Source: Gelidibacter algens
Lineage (GTDB): Bacteria > Bacteroidota > Bacteroidia > Flavobacteriales > Flavobacteriaceae
Length of the DNA stretch: 63,543 bases
Direction of reading: 5' to 3'
Assembly (NCBI RefSeq): GCF_001678675.1
Contig: NZ_LZRN01000024.1
Coordinates: forward strand, 1 to 63,543
Shown one piece after another: positions 16,931-25,926 of the stretch. Each line of letters begins with the position of its first letter. Within the stretch, counting starts at the first letter, position 1. The position numbers and the translations under genes were made by a program. The notes below the pieces were generated by a model. It was not told the DNA's origin, did no database searches, and was given only the letters and a program-made list of their open reading frames with translations.

Positions 16931-18112
16931 ATGAAACTCTTGAATATATCATTGCAGCAGTTAATCAAGCCCCTTTCAAAATTCCTACTTTTTAATAGCG
17001 TTACATTTTTTGCGCTATCTGCCAACGCCCAATTTCAAATTGTAGGGATGCAATTTAATGGGAATTCTGCAGATGCCGTCAATTTAACAATCATTGCCCC
17101 AAATGGGACACCCTTTACGGGCATTGTTCCTTATGATCAAAGTAAAGCTTACAATTCAGGAACAACATTCAAAACTCCAGCTAGCACTTCAATCGCCATT
17201 CTTTATAAAGGGCAGACGCAAGTCATGGATCCCAATTCTGTGCTAAAAGTAAGTATTGTCAAAAACGGTGTGGTGGCGCAGACGTTGACAGGCCGGGTGA
17301 AGCACGTGCTTAAAGATGTCAAGTCAAAACTTGGTTTTTATAAAGCGGGCAACGGCTATACTTGGGCGCATGCTGAAGGCACTGAGTTTTATGTAGAAGC
17401 TTTTCAAAAGAGTAAAAAAGCAAAATTCACGACAGAAGAAGGTACAATTGCCATCATGCAAGAAGTTCCTATTAATATCAACGAGGCTGCAAAAAATGAA
17501 AAGACACGGGGGAACAGAGGTGAAGGTCGTGAACTCACAACCACCAAAAAAATCTACAGCAGTGCAGGAGAAGAATATATTGCTGGCAACGTTCAGCCTA
17601 TAAGTTACAGAACCTACGAAGAGGCATTACAGGCTTTTGAACAAGAAATCAATCAAAAGGAGGGACAAGGTAATTTCTATATGGAAGAATTGGCGGACGA
17701 TTTCACCCTCTTGGGCGAATTATACCTTGATAATGGACAGGCTGATGAGGCTATAGAACCACTTCGTAAAGCGGCTTACTACAATTCTGAAGCCAATCCT
17801 GATGATTTAATGGTTCTGGAATCTTATTTATATCTCGCGGAAGCGCTGATAGATTCTTCAAACGAAGAGAATTTTAATGAAGGTGTCAATTTTGCGCAGG
17901 AAATGATTCGACCCTTAACTGAAGTGTTAGATGAATATACTGAAGAATATAACTACGCTTTAGAACTTGAAGATTATGATTACGCTTGGGACTTGTGCTA
18001 TGAACTTGTGGACATCAACGAATATTTAGGCTGGTCTTATGACCTTTTAGACCAAACCTCACAAGCCGATCAGTATTACCAAGCATCAGATGCTTACCAT
18101 AGCCACCTCTAA
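16931..18112 (+). CDS. secreted FecR-like and TPR protein, partner of CHASE2-TIR protein
   Basis: A 393-residue exported protein. A long signal peptide ends near ANAQ (about residue 34). Residues about 80-185 resemble a FecR-type beta domain: repeated strands, then GRVKHVLKDVKSKLGFYK and HAEGTEFYVEAF, which matches the GTxFxV core of FecR domains, followed by TTEEGTIAIMQEV. Residues about 255-390 form TPR-like helices with acidic, Tyr-rich loops (LGELYLDNGQADEAIEPLRKAA). It ends 1 base before the CHASE2-TIR gene, so the two are coupled. FecR-domain proteins next to CHASE2 sensors are known in other phyla, where the CHASE2 protein carries a cyclase or kinase. Here it may sense an envelope signal or present it to the sensor. 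Domain calls are by eye. Confidence 0.65.
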   Translation: MKLLNISLQQLIKPLSKFLLFNSVTFFALSANAQFQIVGMQFNGNSADAVNLTIIAPNGTPFTGIVPYDQSKAYNSGTTFKTPASTSIAILYKGQTQVMDPNSVLKVSIVKNGVVAQTLTGRVKHVLKDVKSKLGFYKAGNGYTWAHAEGTEFYVEAFQKSKKAKFTTEEGTIAIMQEVPININEAAKNEKTRGNRGEGRELTTTKKIYSSAGEEYIAGNVQPISYRTYEEALQAFEQEINQKEGQGNFYMEELADDFTLLGELYLDNGQADEAIEPLRKAAYYNSEANPDDLMVLESYLYLAEALIDSSNEENFNEGVNFAQEMIRPLTEVLDEYTEEYNYALELEDYDYAWDLCYELVDINEYLGWSYDLLDQTSQADQYYQASDAYHSHL

Positions 18113-18113
18113 C

Positions 18114-19703
18114 ATGAAATTTATTACGTTTAAACGTCTCGCTATTTATTTGATCACTTTTTTTGTCCTTCTCGGTCTGTCCTTGACGCTTACCAGTTTT
18201 TGGAAACAGTGGGATGCTTCGTTGTATGGAACATTGTACATTGATGCTGATGCTTATGAGAGGAATCTTTCAGATCAAATTGTGGTGGTCAATATTGAAA
18301 AGTCCGACCTCGATAGTAAAGATGCTTCCTTAAAACAATTTAGAGATAAGATCATTGCGTTTCTAAATACAGTAAATACCCACCGTGGCAATAATGAAAA
18401 TCCAAAGGCCATTCTTTTGGATATTTCCTTTTCCAAAGATACCGTTCAACTGCAGGCTCTAAAAGAAGCTGTGCAACAATTAACAAGCAAGAATGAAAAG
18501 GTCTATGCGGTCTATAGTCTAAAGGATTATTTTGATAAATTACCGATATTTCAATCCAATGATGCTGGGCAGGCCAGAGTGTTGTATGACAGTGTCTTTA
18601 CAGGAGGGCGCTTACACTCCGGATTTATAGCTCACGATAATTTGATTACCTATCCCTCTGATATTTATTTGCAAACCGGATTTAGAGACTCTGTCCAAAT
18701 TGAATCCATCATCAAACGCGTCAGCTTAGATCGACAAGGGTCCAAAATAAACCCAGAATTTGAACAATTGGTCTCGCCCTTGGGTCCTATAGAAGCGATG
18801 CAGAAGCAAACCTACAACTTTGAGATTCCTGAAGGGAATTCTATGGAGGGTAGTTTTAGCCCTAAGCTGAATATCGATGATAAATTTATTTTATTGGGCG
18901 ATCTCAAAAATGATTACCAAGAAGATATTGAAACCCCTCGAACCTATTTTATGGCCTGGGCACTCAATGAGAAACTGGTGGATCAAAAAATGGTGAAACA
19001 ACCCATGAACAATCTGGCAATTATTATTGGACAGACCTTGTTCTTTAGTTTCTTTACTGTCCTTGTTTTTTCATTGCTGTTCAAATATATTACGCCGTTA
19101 AAAACCAAACCCAAAACATTGGCAGTGCTCGCCTTTGTCATAAGTCTGATCTTTTTTGTGCTGTATGGCATGCTCATTTATACATTTGATAGGATCATTC
19201 CCATTGGCTTAACCTTATTAGGGATGTTGATTGCGGTATTATTGACATGGCGTTTTGCCTATAAATTTCTGGTAACGGGCGTAGCAGAAGGTGCTGAAAA
19301 ATACGATGTGTTTATCAGCTATTCCCATGGCAACAGTGCATGGGTCAAACAAAATGTATATGAACCCTTAAAAACCTTCAAAAAAGAAAATGGCGAAAGC
19401 CTCGACATTTTTTTTGATGAAAAAAGCATTGGTGTGGGTGAAGCGTTTACCTCCAAATACATGTGGGGCATTGTGGACTCCAAAGTGTTCATCCCGGTAA
19501 TTTCTGAAGAATACTATGGAAAAAACCACTGCAAGAACGAAATGGATCTGGCCTATAAACGTTCCGTTGAAAAACTGCTAAAAATTTTACCGATTGCCTT
19601 CTCCTATAATTGTGTGCCACAAATCTACACGCACATCAATTTCCTGGATATTACGGTAAATCCTAAATTTATGGAAGCTATTAAGGAGAGTTTATTGAAA
19701 TAG
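18114..19703 (+). CDS. CHASE2-like sensor / transmembrane / TIR domain protein
   Basis: A 529-residue membrane protein with an N-terminal membrane segment (about 9-28), a long extracytoplasmic region (30-300) of CHASE2 type (IVVVNIEKSDLDS, AILLDISFSK, then DKFILLGDL before the membrane), three further membrane segments (about 301-323, 335-357, 361-379) and a cytoplasmic TIR domain (396-529). The TIR box 1 YDVFISYSH starts at Tyr397; IFFDEKSIGVGEAF is the box-2 region; Glu476 in HCKNEMDLAY sits where NADase-type TIR domains have the catalytic Glu. CHASE2 normally feeds a cyclase, kinase or GGDEF output; a TIR output is unusual. ATG 18114 is chosen over 18090, as it follows the upstream stop by 1 base and gives a proper membrane anchor. 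Likely role: envelope-triggered NAD+ cleavage or signalling, inferred. Confidence 0.75.
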   Translation: MKFITFKRLAIYLITFFVLLGLSLTLTSFWKQWDASLYGTLYIDADAYERNLSDQIVVVNIEKSDLDSKDASLKQFRDKIIAFLNTVNTHRGNNENPKAILLDISFSKDTVQLQALKEAVQQLTSKNEKVYAVYSLKDYFDKLPIFQSNDAGQARVLYDSVFTGGRLHSGFIAHDNLITYPSDIYLQTGFRDSVQIESIIKRVSLDRQGSKINPEFEQLVSPLGPIEAMQKQTYNFEIPEGNSMEGSFSPKLNIDDKFILLGDLKNDYQEDIETPRTYFMAWALNEKLVDQKMVKQPMNNLAIIIGQTLFFSFFTVLVFSLLFKYITPLKTKPKTLAVLAFVISLIFFVLYGMLIYTFDRIIPIGLTLLGMLIAVLLTWRFAYKFLVTGVAEGAEKYDVFISYSHGNSAWVKQNVYEPLKTFKKENGESLDIFFDEKSIGVGEAFTSKYMWGIVDSKVFIPVISEEYYGKNHCKNEMDLAYKRSVEKLLKILPIAFSYNCVPQIYTHINFLDITVNPKFMEAIKESLLK

Positions 19704-19864
19704 GAGGGGATGGTTAGGCCTGGAGACTTTTCCGCAATCATTTATAAGAGTCTAGTAATTAATACTTTTTATTGGAGTAAGGATATAAGATAACCCCATT
19801 TTTTTAATCCCTAAGTGTCTTATTGTAAATGACTTAAAGGTTTCTATTCCAATGTGTTCCAAAA

Positions 19865-19891
19865 AAAAACCGCCATTAAAAGGCGGTTTTT
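19865..19891 (-). terminator. bidirectional terminator between TIR gene and ferritin-like genes
   Basis: AAAAACCGCC / GGCGGTTTTT with a 7-base loop. On the minus strand nine T residues follow the stem, so it mainly ends the ferritin-like operon 17 bases after its stop; five T on the plus strand could also end the CHASE2-TIR transcript. Confidence 0.85.
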
Positions 19892-19907
19892 GTACAAAAA
19901 ATATTTT

Positions 19908-20735
19908 TTAACTTACAATAAAGACATCGCCTATGGCAAGTACCTCGTCCATAGTTAATGGTTCGTCAAATGCTTCTGTAAGCGCATCGTCTCCGCCAAA
20001 ATTACCAAACATTCCTGCTAAGTTAACGCCACCCTGAACTTTATTTGATTCTGGTGTCGCGCCTCCATAAATACCTGCAAAAGCTGCTGGTAATGTATTT
20101 TCAGATTGCGTTATCCATCCTTTTTCATCACGCATCCGTCTCACCTGAGCCGCATGTCTTGCCTCTACGGAATGAATTTGCAAAGCATACTGCAATAAGG
20201 TATTGTCATTGGCTAAAGCACCTGCTTGTCCTTTATAAGCTCTCACCCCTGTGTCTTCAAATCCTTGTGCTAAGGCTAGGAAAGTTGGATAATCGTTAAA
20301 TGGATCTAGGTTTAAGCCTCCTGGAGCTCCAGAAAAATCGAACATTGGTTCTGCTATAGCATCAGCTCCCAAAGCTGTTTCTAAAAACGCGACGTGTACA
20401 TCTTCGTGTTTTGATATGGTAGCAAAAACAGTCTTGTCAGCATCCGGGATTAAACCCATTGCGTCCAAACCTTGTCTATAATAACTGCGCTCTAAATATT
20501 CAAGAGTAAGGGCAAAATTAAGAACGTCTGTATTGCTGGCCATACCTAATCCACCGAACATTCTACTGTTGGCGGCTTTCGATTTTGAGCTCGTAGCGGC
20601 CAATCCAAACGGAATGGATGCCAAGGCAACACTAGTACCTAGTTTTTTAAATTGATCAAAAGAGGCTCTTCTTGTACCTGCTTTGTTTAAGAGGTCCTTA
20701 TCGGAGAGCATATCTAAAATTTTTATGAAATTCAT
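19908..20735 (-). CDS. ferritin-like domain protein (PF13668 type), second of a pair
   Basis: A 275-residue protein with a ferritin-like four-helix region of the Ferritin_2 kind. Helix motifs with potential metal ligands: LNFALTLEYLERSYYRQGL, ISKHEDVHVAFLETAL, GFEDTGVRAYKGQ and HSVEARHAAQVRRMR, i.e. the E...ExxH pattern. The N-terminus (about 1-55) contains RRASFDQFKKLG and a hydrophobic stretch (GTSVALASIPFGLAA), which may be a Tat or membrane-anchoring signal, though the second Arg-motif is not classical. The function of these exported ferritin-like proteins is not established; iron or manganese binding and stress protection are the usual guesses. It follows the paralogous gene by 29 bases. 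Confidence 0.8.
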   Translation of the reverse strand: MNFIKILDMLSDKDLLNKAGTRRASFDQFKKLGTSVALASIPFGLAATSSKSKAANSRMFGGLGMASNTDVLNFALTLEYLERSYYRQGLDAMGLIPDADKTVFATISKHEDVHVAFLETALGADAIAEPMFDFSGAPGGLNLDPFNDYPTFLALAQGFEDTGVRAYKGQAGALANDNTLLQYALQIHSVEARHAAQVRRMRDEKGWITQSENTLPAAFAGIYGGATPESNKVQGGVNLAGMFGNFGGDDALTEAFDEPLTMDEVLAIGDVFIVS

Positions 20736-20764
20736 AATTGTATATTTTTAAGTTAATAAATTGA

Positions 20765-21511
20765 TTAGGCAGTAGGCAAGTTATTCGCCGTAAATGGGGT
20801 CACAACAAATCCTGTTGCTCCTACTTCAGCCAAAACCTCTGCTGGTTCTGCAGCTTTATCGAAAGCTTTATCTGTTCCTGATATTCCTACTAAGATATCA
20901 TCTCCTGCAAAATCTTGAGATCCTGGATTTAACAAGTCCCTAATAACGGAAGCGTGACGTGCTTCCACAGAAACTATTTTGCCAGCCAATAATAGATACG
21001 CCATACCAGCAGCATCACTGACGTCAATCAATTTTCCAGCGCCATTATAAGCTTTTACACCTGTGTCTTCTAAAACTTTTGACGTCCCCAGAACCGAAGC
21101 TCTGCTACCAAAGTCTACGCTTGAGAAATCAAACTCCAATGGTGGTACAATATCATTTGGTGCTACTGCGGTGATGGCAGTTTTAAAAAACTCTCTGTGT
21201 ATCACCTCATGGTTATAAAGATCTTCAAGGATTCTTTTTTCATTTGCTGGTGCACCAGCCCAATATGCGCCATCCAATACTTTAGCATAGAAGGCTGCTT
21301 CTAATTGCTCTAAAGCATAAGCATAATTTAAAATTCCTAGGTTTCCCGATCCAAGATCAAAAATTTCTGGATCTACAAATCCATCGTCATCATTGTTACA
21401 TGCCATCATTAAGCCAGAACCTATAACAACCATGCCACTCAATTTCAAAAATTGACGACGTTTGTTAAAACCGTTCTGCTCATCTTGCTCTTTTAAAAGT
21501 TCGTTTTTCAT
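20765..21511 (-). CDS. ferritin-like domain lipoprotein with Tat-like signal
   Basis: A 248-residue protein. The N-terminus has a twin-arginine motif (KRRQFLKLSG), a hydrophobic core and a lipobox (LMMAC), so it is probably folded before export and then lipidated. The ferritin-like domain shows LNYAYALEQLEAAFYAKVL, NHEVIHREFFKTA, VLEDTGVKAYNG and VSVEARHASVIRDLL, the same four-helix E/ExxH pattern as its downstream paralogue. Tat export fits a metalloprotein loaded in the cytoplasm. First gene of the two-gene operon. Metal and partner are unknown. Confidence 0.85.
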   Translation of the reverse strand: MKNELLKEQDEQNGFNKRRQFLKLSGMVVIGSGLMMACNNDDDGFVDPEIFDLGSGNLGILNYAYALEQLEAAFYAKVLDGAYWAGAPANEKRILEDLYNHEVIHREFFKTAITAVAPNDIVPPLEFDFSSVDFGSRASVLGTSKVLEDTGVKAYNGAGKLIDVSDAAGMAYLLLAGKIVSVEARHASVIRDLLNPGSQDFAGDDILVGISGTDKAFDKAAEPAEVLAEVGATGFVVTPFTANNLPTA

Positions 21512-22012
21512 ATTTAAAGTATTTAAGTTAATAAAATATGCTCTTGCTGTGTTTAGAAGTACTTACGGAAAAAAAGTGAAGATGGTTTTAAAAAAAATTA
21601 AAGTGAATTCAATTTGAGACCAACATCACTAAAAAAGTGACTAAAACACAAGGCTAAATGTAAGACGTTGATAATGAAAATCTTAGTCGGTATACGATTT
21701 GTTTTAACGTTGATGCGCAATAGCCTTTTAAATTATTTGCAGTAAATGAGCTTTAAAAACCAAGCCGACATTTAAAAGCAGCGACAATTATAATTGTTTT
21801 CAATTCTGGTTTTTGTCCCTTTTTTTGAGGTGCTTCAAATGATGGGGCATCTGTATGAAATCGCAAAAATTATACATTTGAAACCGCATGTTGGTTTTCA
21901 AACAACTTGTTTTTTTGAGGATTTCCAGTCAAACTAGTTGTGGGAGTCTGTCAGCAATATTTTTAAGGAAGAACTGCCATCCCTAAGGAGAAAAGTAGCG
22001 GATTAACCATAA
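21512..22012. other. intergenic, 500 bases without a recognised feature
   Basis: An AT-rich spacer between the divergent ferritin-like operon and a small hypothetical gene. It contains several T-runs and imperfect repeats of a GGTTTT / TTTTTTTGAGG type (about 21810-21930) but no convincing promoter pair, RNA or ORF. Confidence 0.5.
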
Positions 22013-22306
22013 ATGGAGGAGAAATTTTATAGTCACATTTTCAAACTATCGTTATCCTGTAAATACTTTAAAGCCGTACATAAGGGGAAATTAAGGTCCT
22101 CAAGAAGCTTGAAAACTGTGCTTGTGCCAAAAGGAAGATTAAGTCAAGTCTTTTTTATTTATAACTATGAAGGCAACTCCTTTAGGGTTTTCAAAAATCA
22201 TTTGGATTTGATCAACTTCTTTCAGAGTAAGGCTGAGTGTGATTTTACGTTTGGTACGGATGAGGAGCTCGATGGGTTTTTGGCTAACGTGAAAATTGCA
22301 GGATAA
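22013..22306 (+). CDS. hypothetical protein, 97 residues
   Basis: I do not recognise this protein. It is basic in its first half (KAVHKGKLRSSRSLKTVLVPKGR), has an alternating strand pattern (QVFFIYNYEGNSFRVF) and ends with an acidic helix (TDEELDGFLANVK). No signal peptide or membrane segment. An AGGAG-like purine stretch (AAATGGAGGAG overlapping the ATG) is not a normal leader. It stands alone, convergent with the helicase gene 33 bases away. Coding is supported only by its length, codon use and plausible composition. Confidence 0.5.
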   Translation: MEEKFYSHIFKLSLSCKYFKAVHKGKLRSSRSLKTVLVPKGRLSQVFFIYNYEGNSFRVFKNHLDLINFFQSKAECDFTFGTDEELDGFLANVKIAG

Positions 22307-22339
22307 ATTCGTACTCATACCAGAGTATTAAATCAAAAG

Positions 22340-25300
22340 TTACCCAACAGATAGTTTAGCAGCGTCTTTCCAAAGATAATGAGGCATAGGCTCATTAAGT
22401 GCCCAATTTATGCTCATTGGTTTAGAGCCATAATGATCTTTTAATTCTCCTTCACCAACAAATACATATCCCAAGGTGTTTCCAAATTCATTTTTAGCTT
22501 TTTCGCGAACAAAAAGAAGAATTCGTTTATCTTGCTTTTTATGGTTAACATAAGATAAACCTTTTCCAGTATCAGGACGTGCCGAGTTTTGCGTTTGCCA
22601 ATGAAATAACAAGTCATTTACGGCATAGTCATCATACATAGTTGTGGGTGAAAAGTCTTCCTCTGATTTAATGAGATTTATAAATAACAGCTCGGTATTT
22701 AAGTCTTTGTTCTCAGCGGCTCCTTCTCTGTTTGACGATCTTTTTTCAAAACTACTAATTCTGAAAGCAGCTAGAATTTGGTCTCTAGTATAGCGACTAT
22801 GTAATTTTAAAGGTTGTTCGTATGGTAGGTCAATAGCTAGTTCTTTAAAGTCTATTTTTTCGATTAACAACTCTAATACTTCTCTAATTTCTTTAACTAG
22901 TATGAGATTGTTTCCAATTTGATTTATACTTTTTTCTAATGAATCAAAGCCTCCTTCATTTTGCCACACATCATAATGTAACATCAAAAGCATGGTTTTT
23001 TCATTTTCATTAAATTGAGAAATATCGATGTTGAAATTCTGCTTGGCAATTTTTAAAATGAAACTAAAATAACTTAAAGAATTGGTGGAGAGCCATTTTT
23101 TTGCAATTGCAGATACAATTGCTTTTTCGTTTTTAGAATCAAAATCATCTATTTTTCCTGCAAGTTGACACAAACGTTTCCAGCTTTCTCTTTTATAAAT
23201 GGACTCTAATGGAATATTATAGAATTTACTAAAATTTCCAATGGTTAAGGGCAATGTGGTGTCATGTTGAAACTGCTGAATTCTTTGAATGAGCTTATTT
23301 TTATTTAAAGAGGTAGCAGAAGTAATATTATTGAGAATGGTTTCTTTTGCTCTTTTTTCTAGAATTATAGAACATCCTAATGGTAGATGTGGAAAGTTAT
23401 CTTCCAACTCTTTAACAACTGTTGTATTAGTTTTTCCTATAAGTGCTCTAAATTTACTTTCAAAATTATATTCAGAATGCGAATTTCCAACAAAATCTAA
23501 AACAGTTAAACAATCTTTGTCTTCATACAATCGTAACCCTCTTCCTAATTGTTGTAAAAATATAGTCAGACTTTCGGTCGGTCTTAAAAAGAGTAAGGTA
23601 TCAATTTGTGGGATGTCGATTCCTTCATTAAAAATATCAACAACGAATAGGTAATTGATTTCTTTTTTTTCTAATTTCTGACGGATTTGAGCGCGATCTT
23701 TACTGTTGTCAGTTGTTAAGTAGTCTGCTTTTAATTCTGCCAGTGTGAATTTTTCGGCCATATACTTAGCATGTTCCATAGAAACACAGTATCCTAAAGC
23801 TCTAACATCATTAATATCTCTAGTGTATTTTTCTAAAGCGTCAATAATTTCTCTAACTCTTCTATCATTTTCCGTATAAATATTGGTTAATTCACTAGCT
23901 ACATATCTTCCTCTTACCCATTTTACGAGAGATAAATCAATACTATCAGTAATTCCGAAGTATTGGAAAGGACAAAGCAGTTTTCTATTCATTGCTTCTG
24001 GCAATCTGATTTCTGCCGCGATTTTGTTATTAAAATCCTCTAAGATATCTCCACCATCCATTCTTTCTGGCGTTGCAGTAAGACCAAGAAGTACTTTTGG
24101 TTTAAAATAATTGATTATTTGTCTGTAGCTTTTTGCTTTTTGGTGATGGCATTCATCAATAATTATATAATCATAGTAATCAGGTGATAAATTCACACTT
24201 TGAAGTTGATTATTTACGGATTGAACGGAAGCAAAAACCACTTCAAAATTATCAGGAACCATTCCGTCAACCCATAGCTCTCCGATATTATTGTCGCGTA
24301 AAACACCTTGAAAAGTGGAAAGAGATTGCTGTATTATTTCTTTTCTATGTGCTAGAAATAGCAGTTTTGAAGACTTGTTATTTTGTTTGAAACGTTTATA
24401 ATCAAATGCTGAAATAACCGTTTTTCCTGTTCCTGTTGCTGCAACTATAAGATTTCTGTATCTGTTATGAACTGTTCTTTCTACTTCCAGTTTTTCTAAT
24501 ACCTCATTTTGATAAGGAAATGGTTTTATATCGAAAAAAGCAGTATTGTTTTCATAAGCCTTACCAATTTTACTTTGCTTTAAAGCATCGATTAATTTTT
24601 CTTTATGAATAGATTCATCAAATAATTCGAAATCATCACTTTGCCAATAAGCATCAAATGTTTTCTGGAATTTACTAATAATATGGCTGACCTCTTTAGT
24701 TGTAACTTTTAAATTCCATTCTAAACCATCCGTTAATGCAGATCTAGAAAAGTTTGACGAGCCTATATAAGCCGTGTGAAATCCAGTGTTCCTATAAAAC
24801 AAATAGGCCTTAGCGTGAAGTCTTTCATTACTCGTATTATAAGAAATTTTCACTTCCGTATTTTCAAGACATGCTAACAATTGGATGGCTTTGTAATCTG
24901 AAGCACCCATATAAGTGGTGGTTATTACTTTTAGTTTGCCACCACGTTCTGTAAACTCTTTTAATTCTTTTTCGAGAATTATTATTCCTTTAAATTTTAT
25001 AAAAGAAACTAATAAGTTAATTTGATTTGAAGAGAGGATTTCTTTTTTGAGTTCACTTTCTAATGAGAGCCCACTATTTCCTCCAGTAAATAATTCGCTA
25101 TGAGTAAGTCTTGTATAAGGTGTGATTTCTTTAAGATGCAAGTCTAAATTTGAAAAGTGAGCATCAGTTTTAGAAAACACAGCACTCAATATTTCGCCTT
25201 CCACAGTTATTAAATCGTCATTAAAATCTTGTTTATTAAGTTCTTCTTTTAAAAGTCTAATGACTTTGTTTGCGATTTCAATTTGCTGCGCTACTTTGTT

Positions 25301-25480
25301 TTTACCGGAGATGGTTTCAAAGGCGTATTTCAAGGTGCGCGATAAATGTTTGGAAAGAAAACTTGAAGCCTCTTCTTTGTCAATTGCCTTTTTTTTAACG
25401 AAGAATTTATCTTTATTGAGTTCTTTTAGTTTTTCGGAAATAAGTTGTGTTACTAACTCCTCATAAATACCTTGGTTCAT
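22340..25480 (-). CDS. PLD-nuclease / SF2 helicase / DUF3427 protein
   Basis: A 1046-residue multidomain protein. About residues 125-300: a phospholipase-D-type nuclease domain with the HxK motif in NERLHAKAYLFYR and the partner YIGSSNFSRSAL. About 315-680: SF2 helicase core with Walker A (VAATGTGKTVISAF), DECH box (IIIDECHHQKAKSY), motif III (LLGLTATPERMDG) and motif VI (QQLGRGLRL). The C-terminus (about 880-1046) matches DUF3427 (LFHWQTQNSARPDTGKG, FVGEGELKDHYGSKP). Similar proteins are commonly next to NUDIX hydrolases, as here: the start overlaps the NUDIX stop as ATGA. The combination suggests a DNA-targeting defence or repair function; no experimental role is known to me. Confidence 0.88.
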   Translation of the reverse strand: MNQGIYEELVTQLISEKLKELNKDKFFVKKKAIDKEEASSFLSKHLSRTLKYAFETISGKNKVAQQIEIANKVIRLLKEELNKQDFNDDLITVEGEILSAVFSKTDAHFSNLDLHLKEITPYTRLTHSELFTGGNSGLSLESELKKEILSSNQINLLVSFIKFKGIIILEKELKEFTERGGKLKVITTTYMGASDYKAIQLLACLENTEVKISYNTSNERLHAKAYLFYRNTGFHTAYIGSSNFSRSALTDGLEWNLKVTTKEVSHIISKFQKTFDAYWQSDDFELFDESIHKEKLIDALKQSKIGKAYENNTAFFDIKPFPYQNEVLEKLEVERTVHNRYRNLIVAATGTGKTVISAFDYKRFKQNNKSSKLLFLAHRKEIIQQSLSTFQGVLRDNNIGELWVDGMVPDNFEVVFASVQSVNNQLQSVNLSPDYYDYIIIDECHHQKAKSYRQIINYFKPKVLLGLTATPERMDGGDILEDFNNKIAAEIRLPEAMNRKLLCPFQYFGITDSIDLSLVKWVRGRYVASELTNIYTENDRRVREIIDALEKYTRDINDVRALGYCVSMEHAKYMAEKFTLAELKADYLTTDNSKDRAQIRQKLEKKEINYLFVVDIFNEGIDIPQIDTLLFLRPTESLTIFLQQLGRGLRLYEDKDCLTVLDFVGNSHSEYNFESKFRALIGKTNTTVVKELEDNFPHLPLGCSIILEKRAKETILNNITSATSLNKNKLIQRIQQFQHDTTLPLTIGNFSKFYNIPLESIYKRESWKRLCQLAGKIDDFDSKNEKAIVSAIAKKWLSTNSLSYFSFILKIAKQNFNIDISQFNENEKTMLLMLHYDVWQNEGGFDSLEKSINQIGNNLILVKEIREVLELLIEKIDFKELAIDLPYEQPLKLHSRYTRDQILAAFRISSFEKRSSNREGAAENKDLNTELLFINLIKSEEDFSPTTMYDDYAVNDLLFHWQTQNSARPDTGKGLSYVNHKKQDKRILLFVREKAKNEFGNTLGYVFVGEGELKDHYGSKPMSINWALNEPMPHYLWKDAAKLSVG

Positions 25481-25863
25481 AATGCAGTAAATTCTTTTAA
25501 AATAGGCAGGTCAGCTTCCGCCCAATTCAATTTGTATAATTCATTCTTATCCAATAAGACATGGGCAGAATGCTCTTTTAATTTTAACTCGCCAGAAATA
25601 TATTCAGCAATAAAAGGTATCAAATTAATTCTGAAATCAGAATATTGATGATTTACTGAGGTAAGTTTTTGCTTTATTTTAATGTGAATGTTTAATTCTT
25701 CTAGTATTTCACGTTTTACACAGTCAATCTCAGACTCTCCCATTTCAATTTTACCACCTGGAAATTCCCATTTCAAAGGAAGTTTCATTGTCTCACTTCT
25801 TTGAACTGCCAAGATTTTATTTTCAAAGTAAATAATTGCACACGTGACAGAAATGGTCTTCAA
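25477..25863 (-). CDS. NUDIX (deoxy)nucleoside triphosphate pyrophosphohydrolase
   Basis: A 128-residue MutT-like protein. The NUDIX box is complete: GGKIEMGESEIDCVKREILEEL carries G-x5-E-x7-REUxEE with all metal-binding Glu residues (split here for length: GGKIEMGE, then REILEELN). Members hydrolyse (d)NTPs such as 8-oxo-dGTP or modified nucleotides to monophosphates. Its stop overlaps the helicase start by 4 bases (ATGA), so both proteins are made from one message; the pairing suggests a shared job, for example processing modified nucleotides of invading DNA. The gene starts just downstream of a repeat element and polA. Confidence 0.9.
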   Translation of the reverse strand: MKTISVTCAIIYFENKILAVQRSETMKLPLKWEFPGGKIEMGESEIDCVKREILEELNIHIKIKQKLTSVNHQYSDFRINLIPFIAEYISGELKLKEHSAHVLLDKNELYKLNWAEADLPILKEFTAL

Positions 25864-25926
25864 TGTTGTTTATATTATTTTATAGATACAATGTACTTCT
25901 TCAAACTTCTCAATTTCATCACTATG

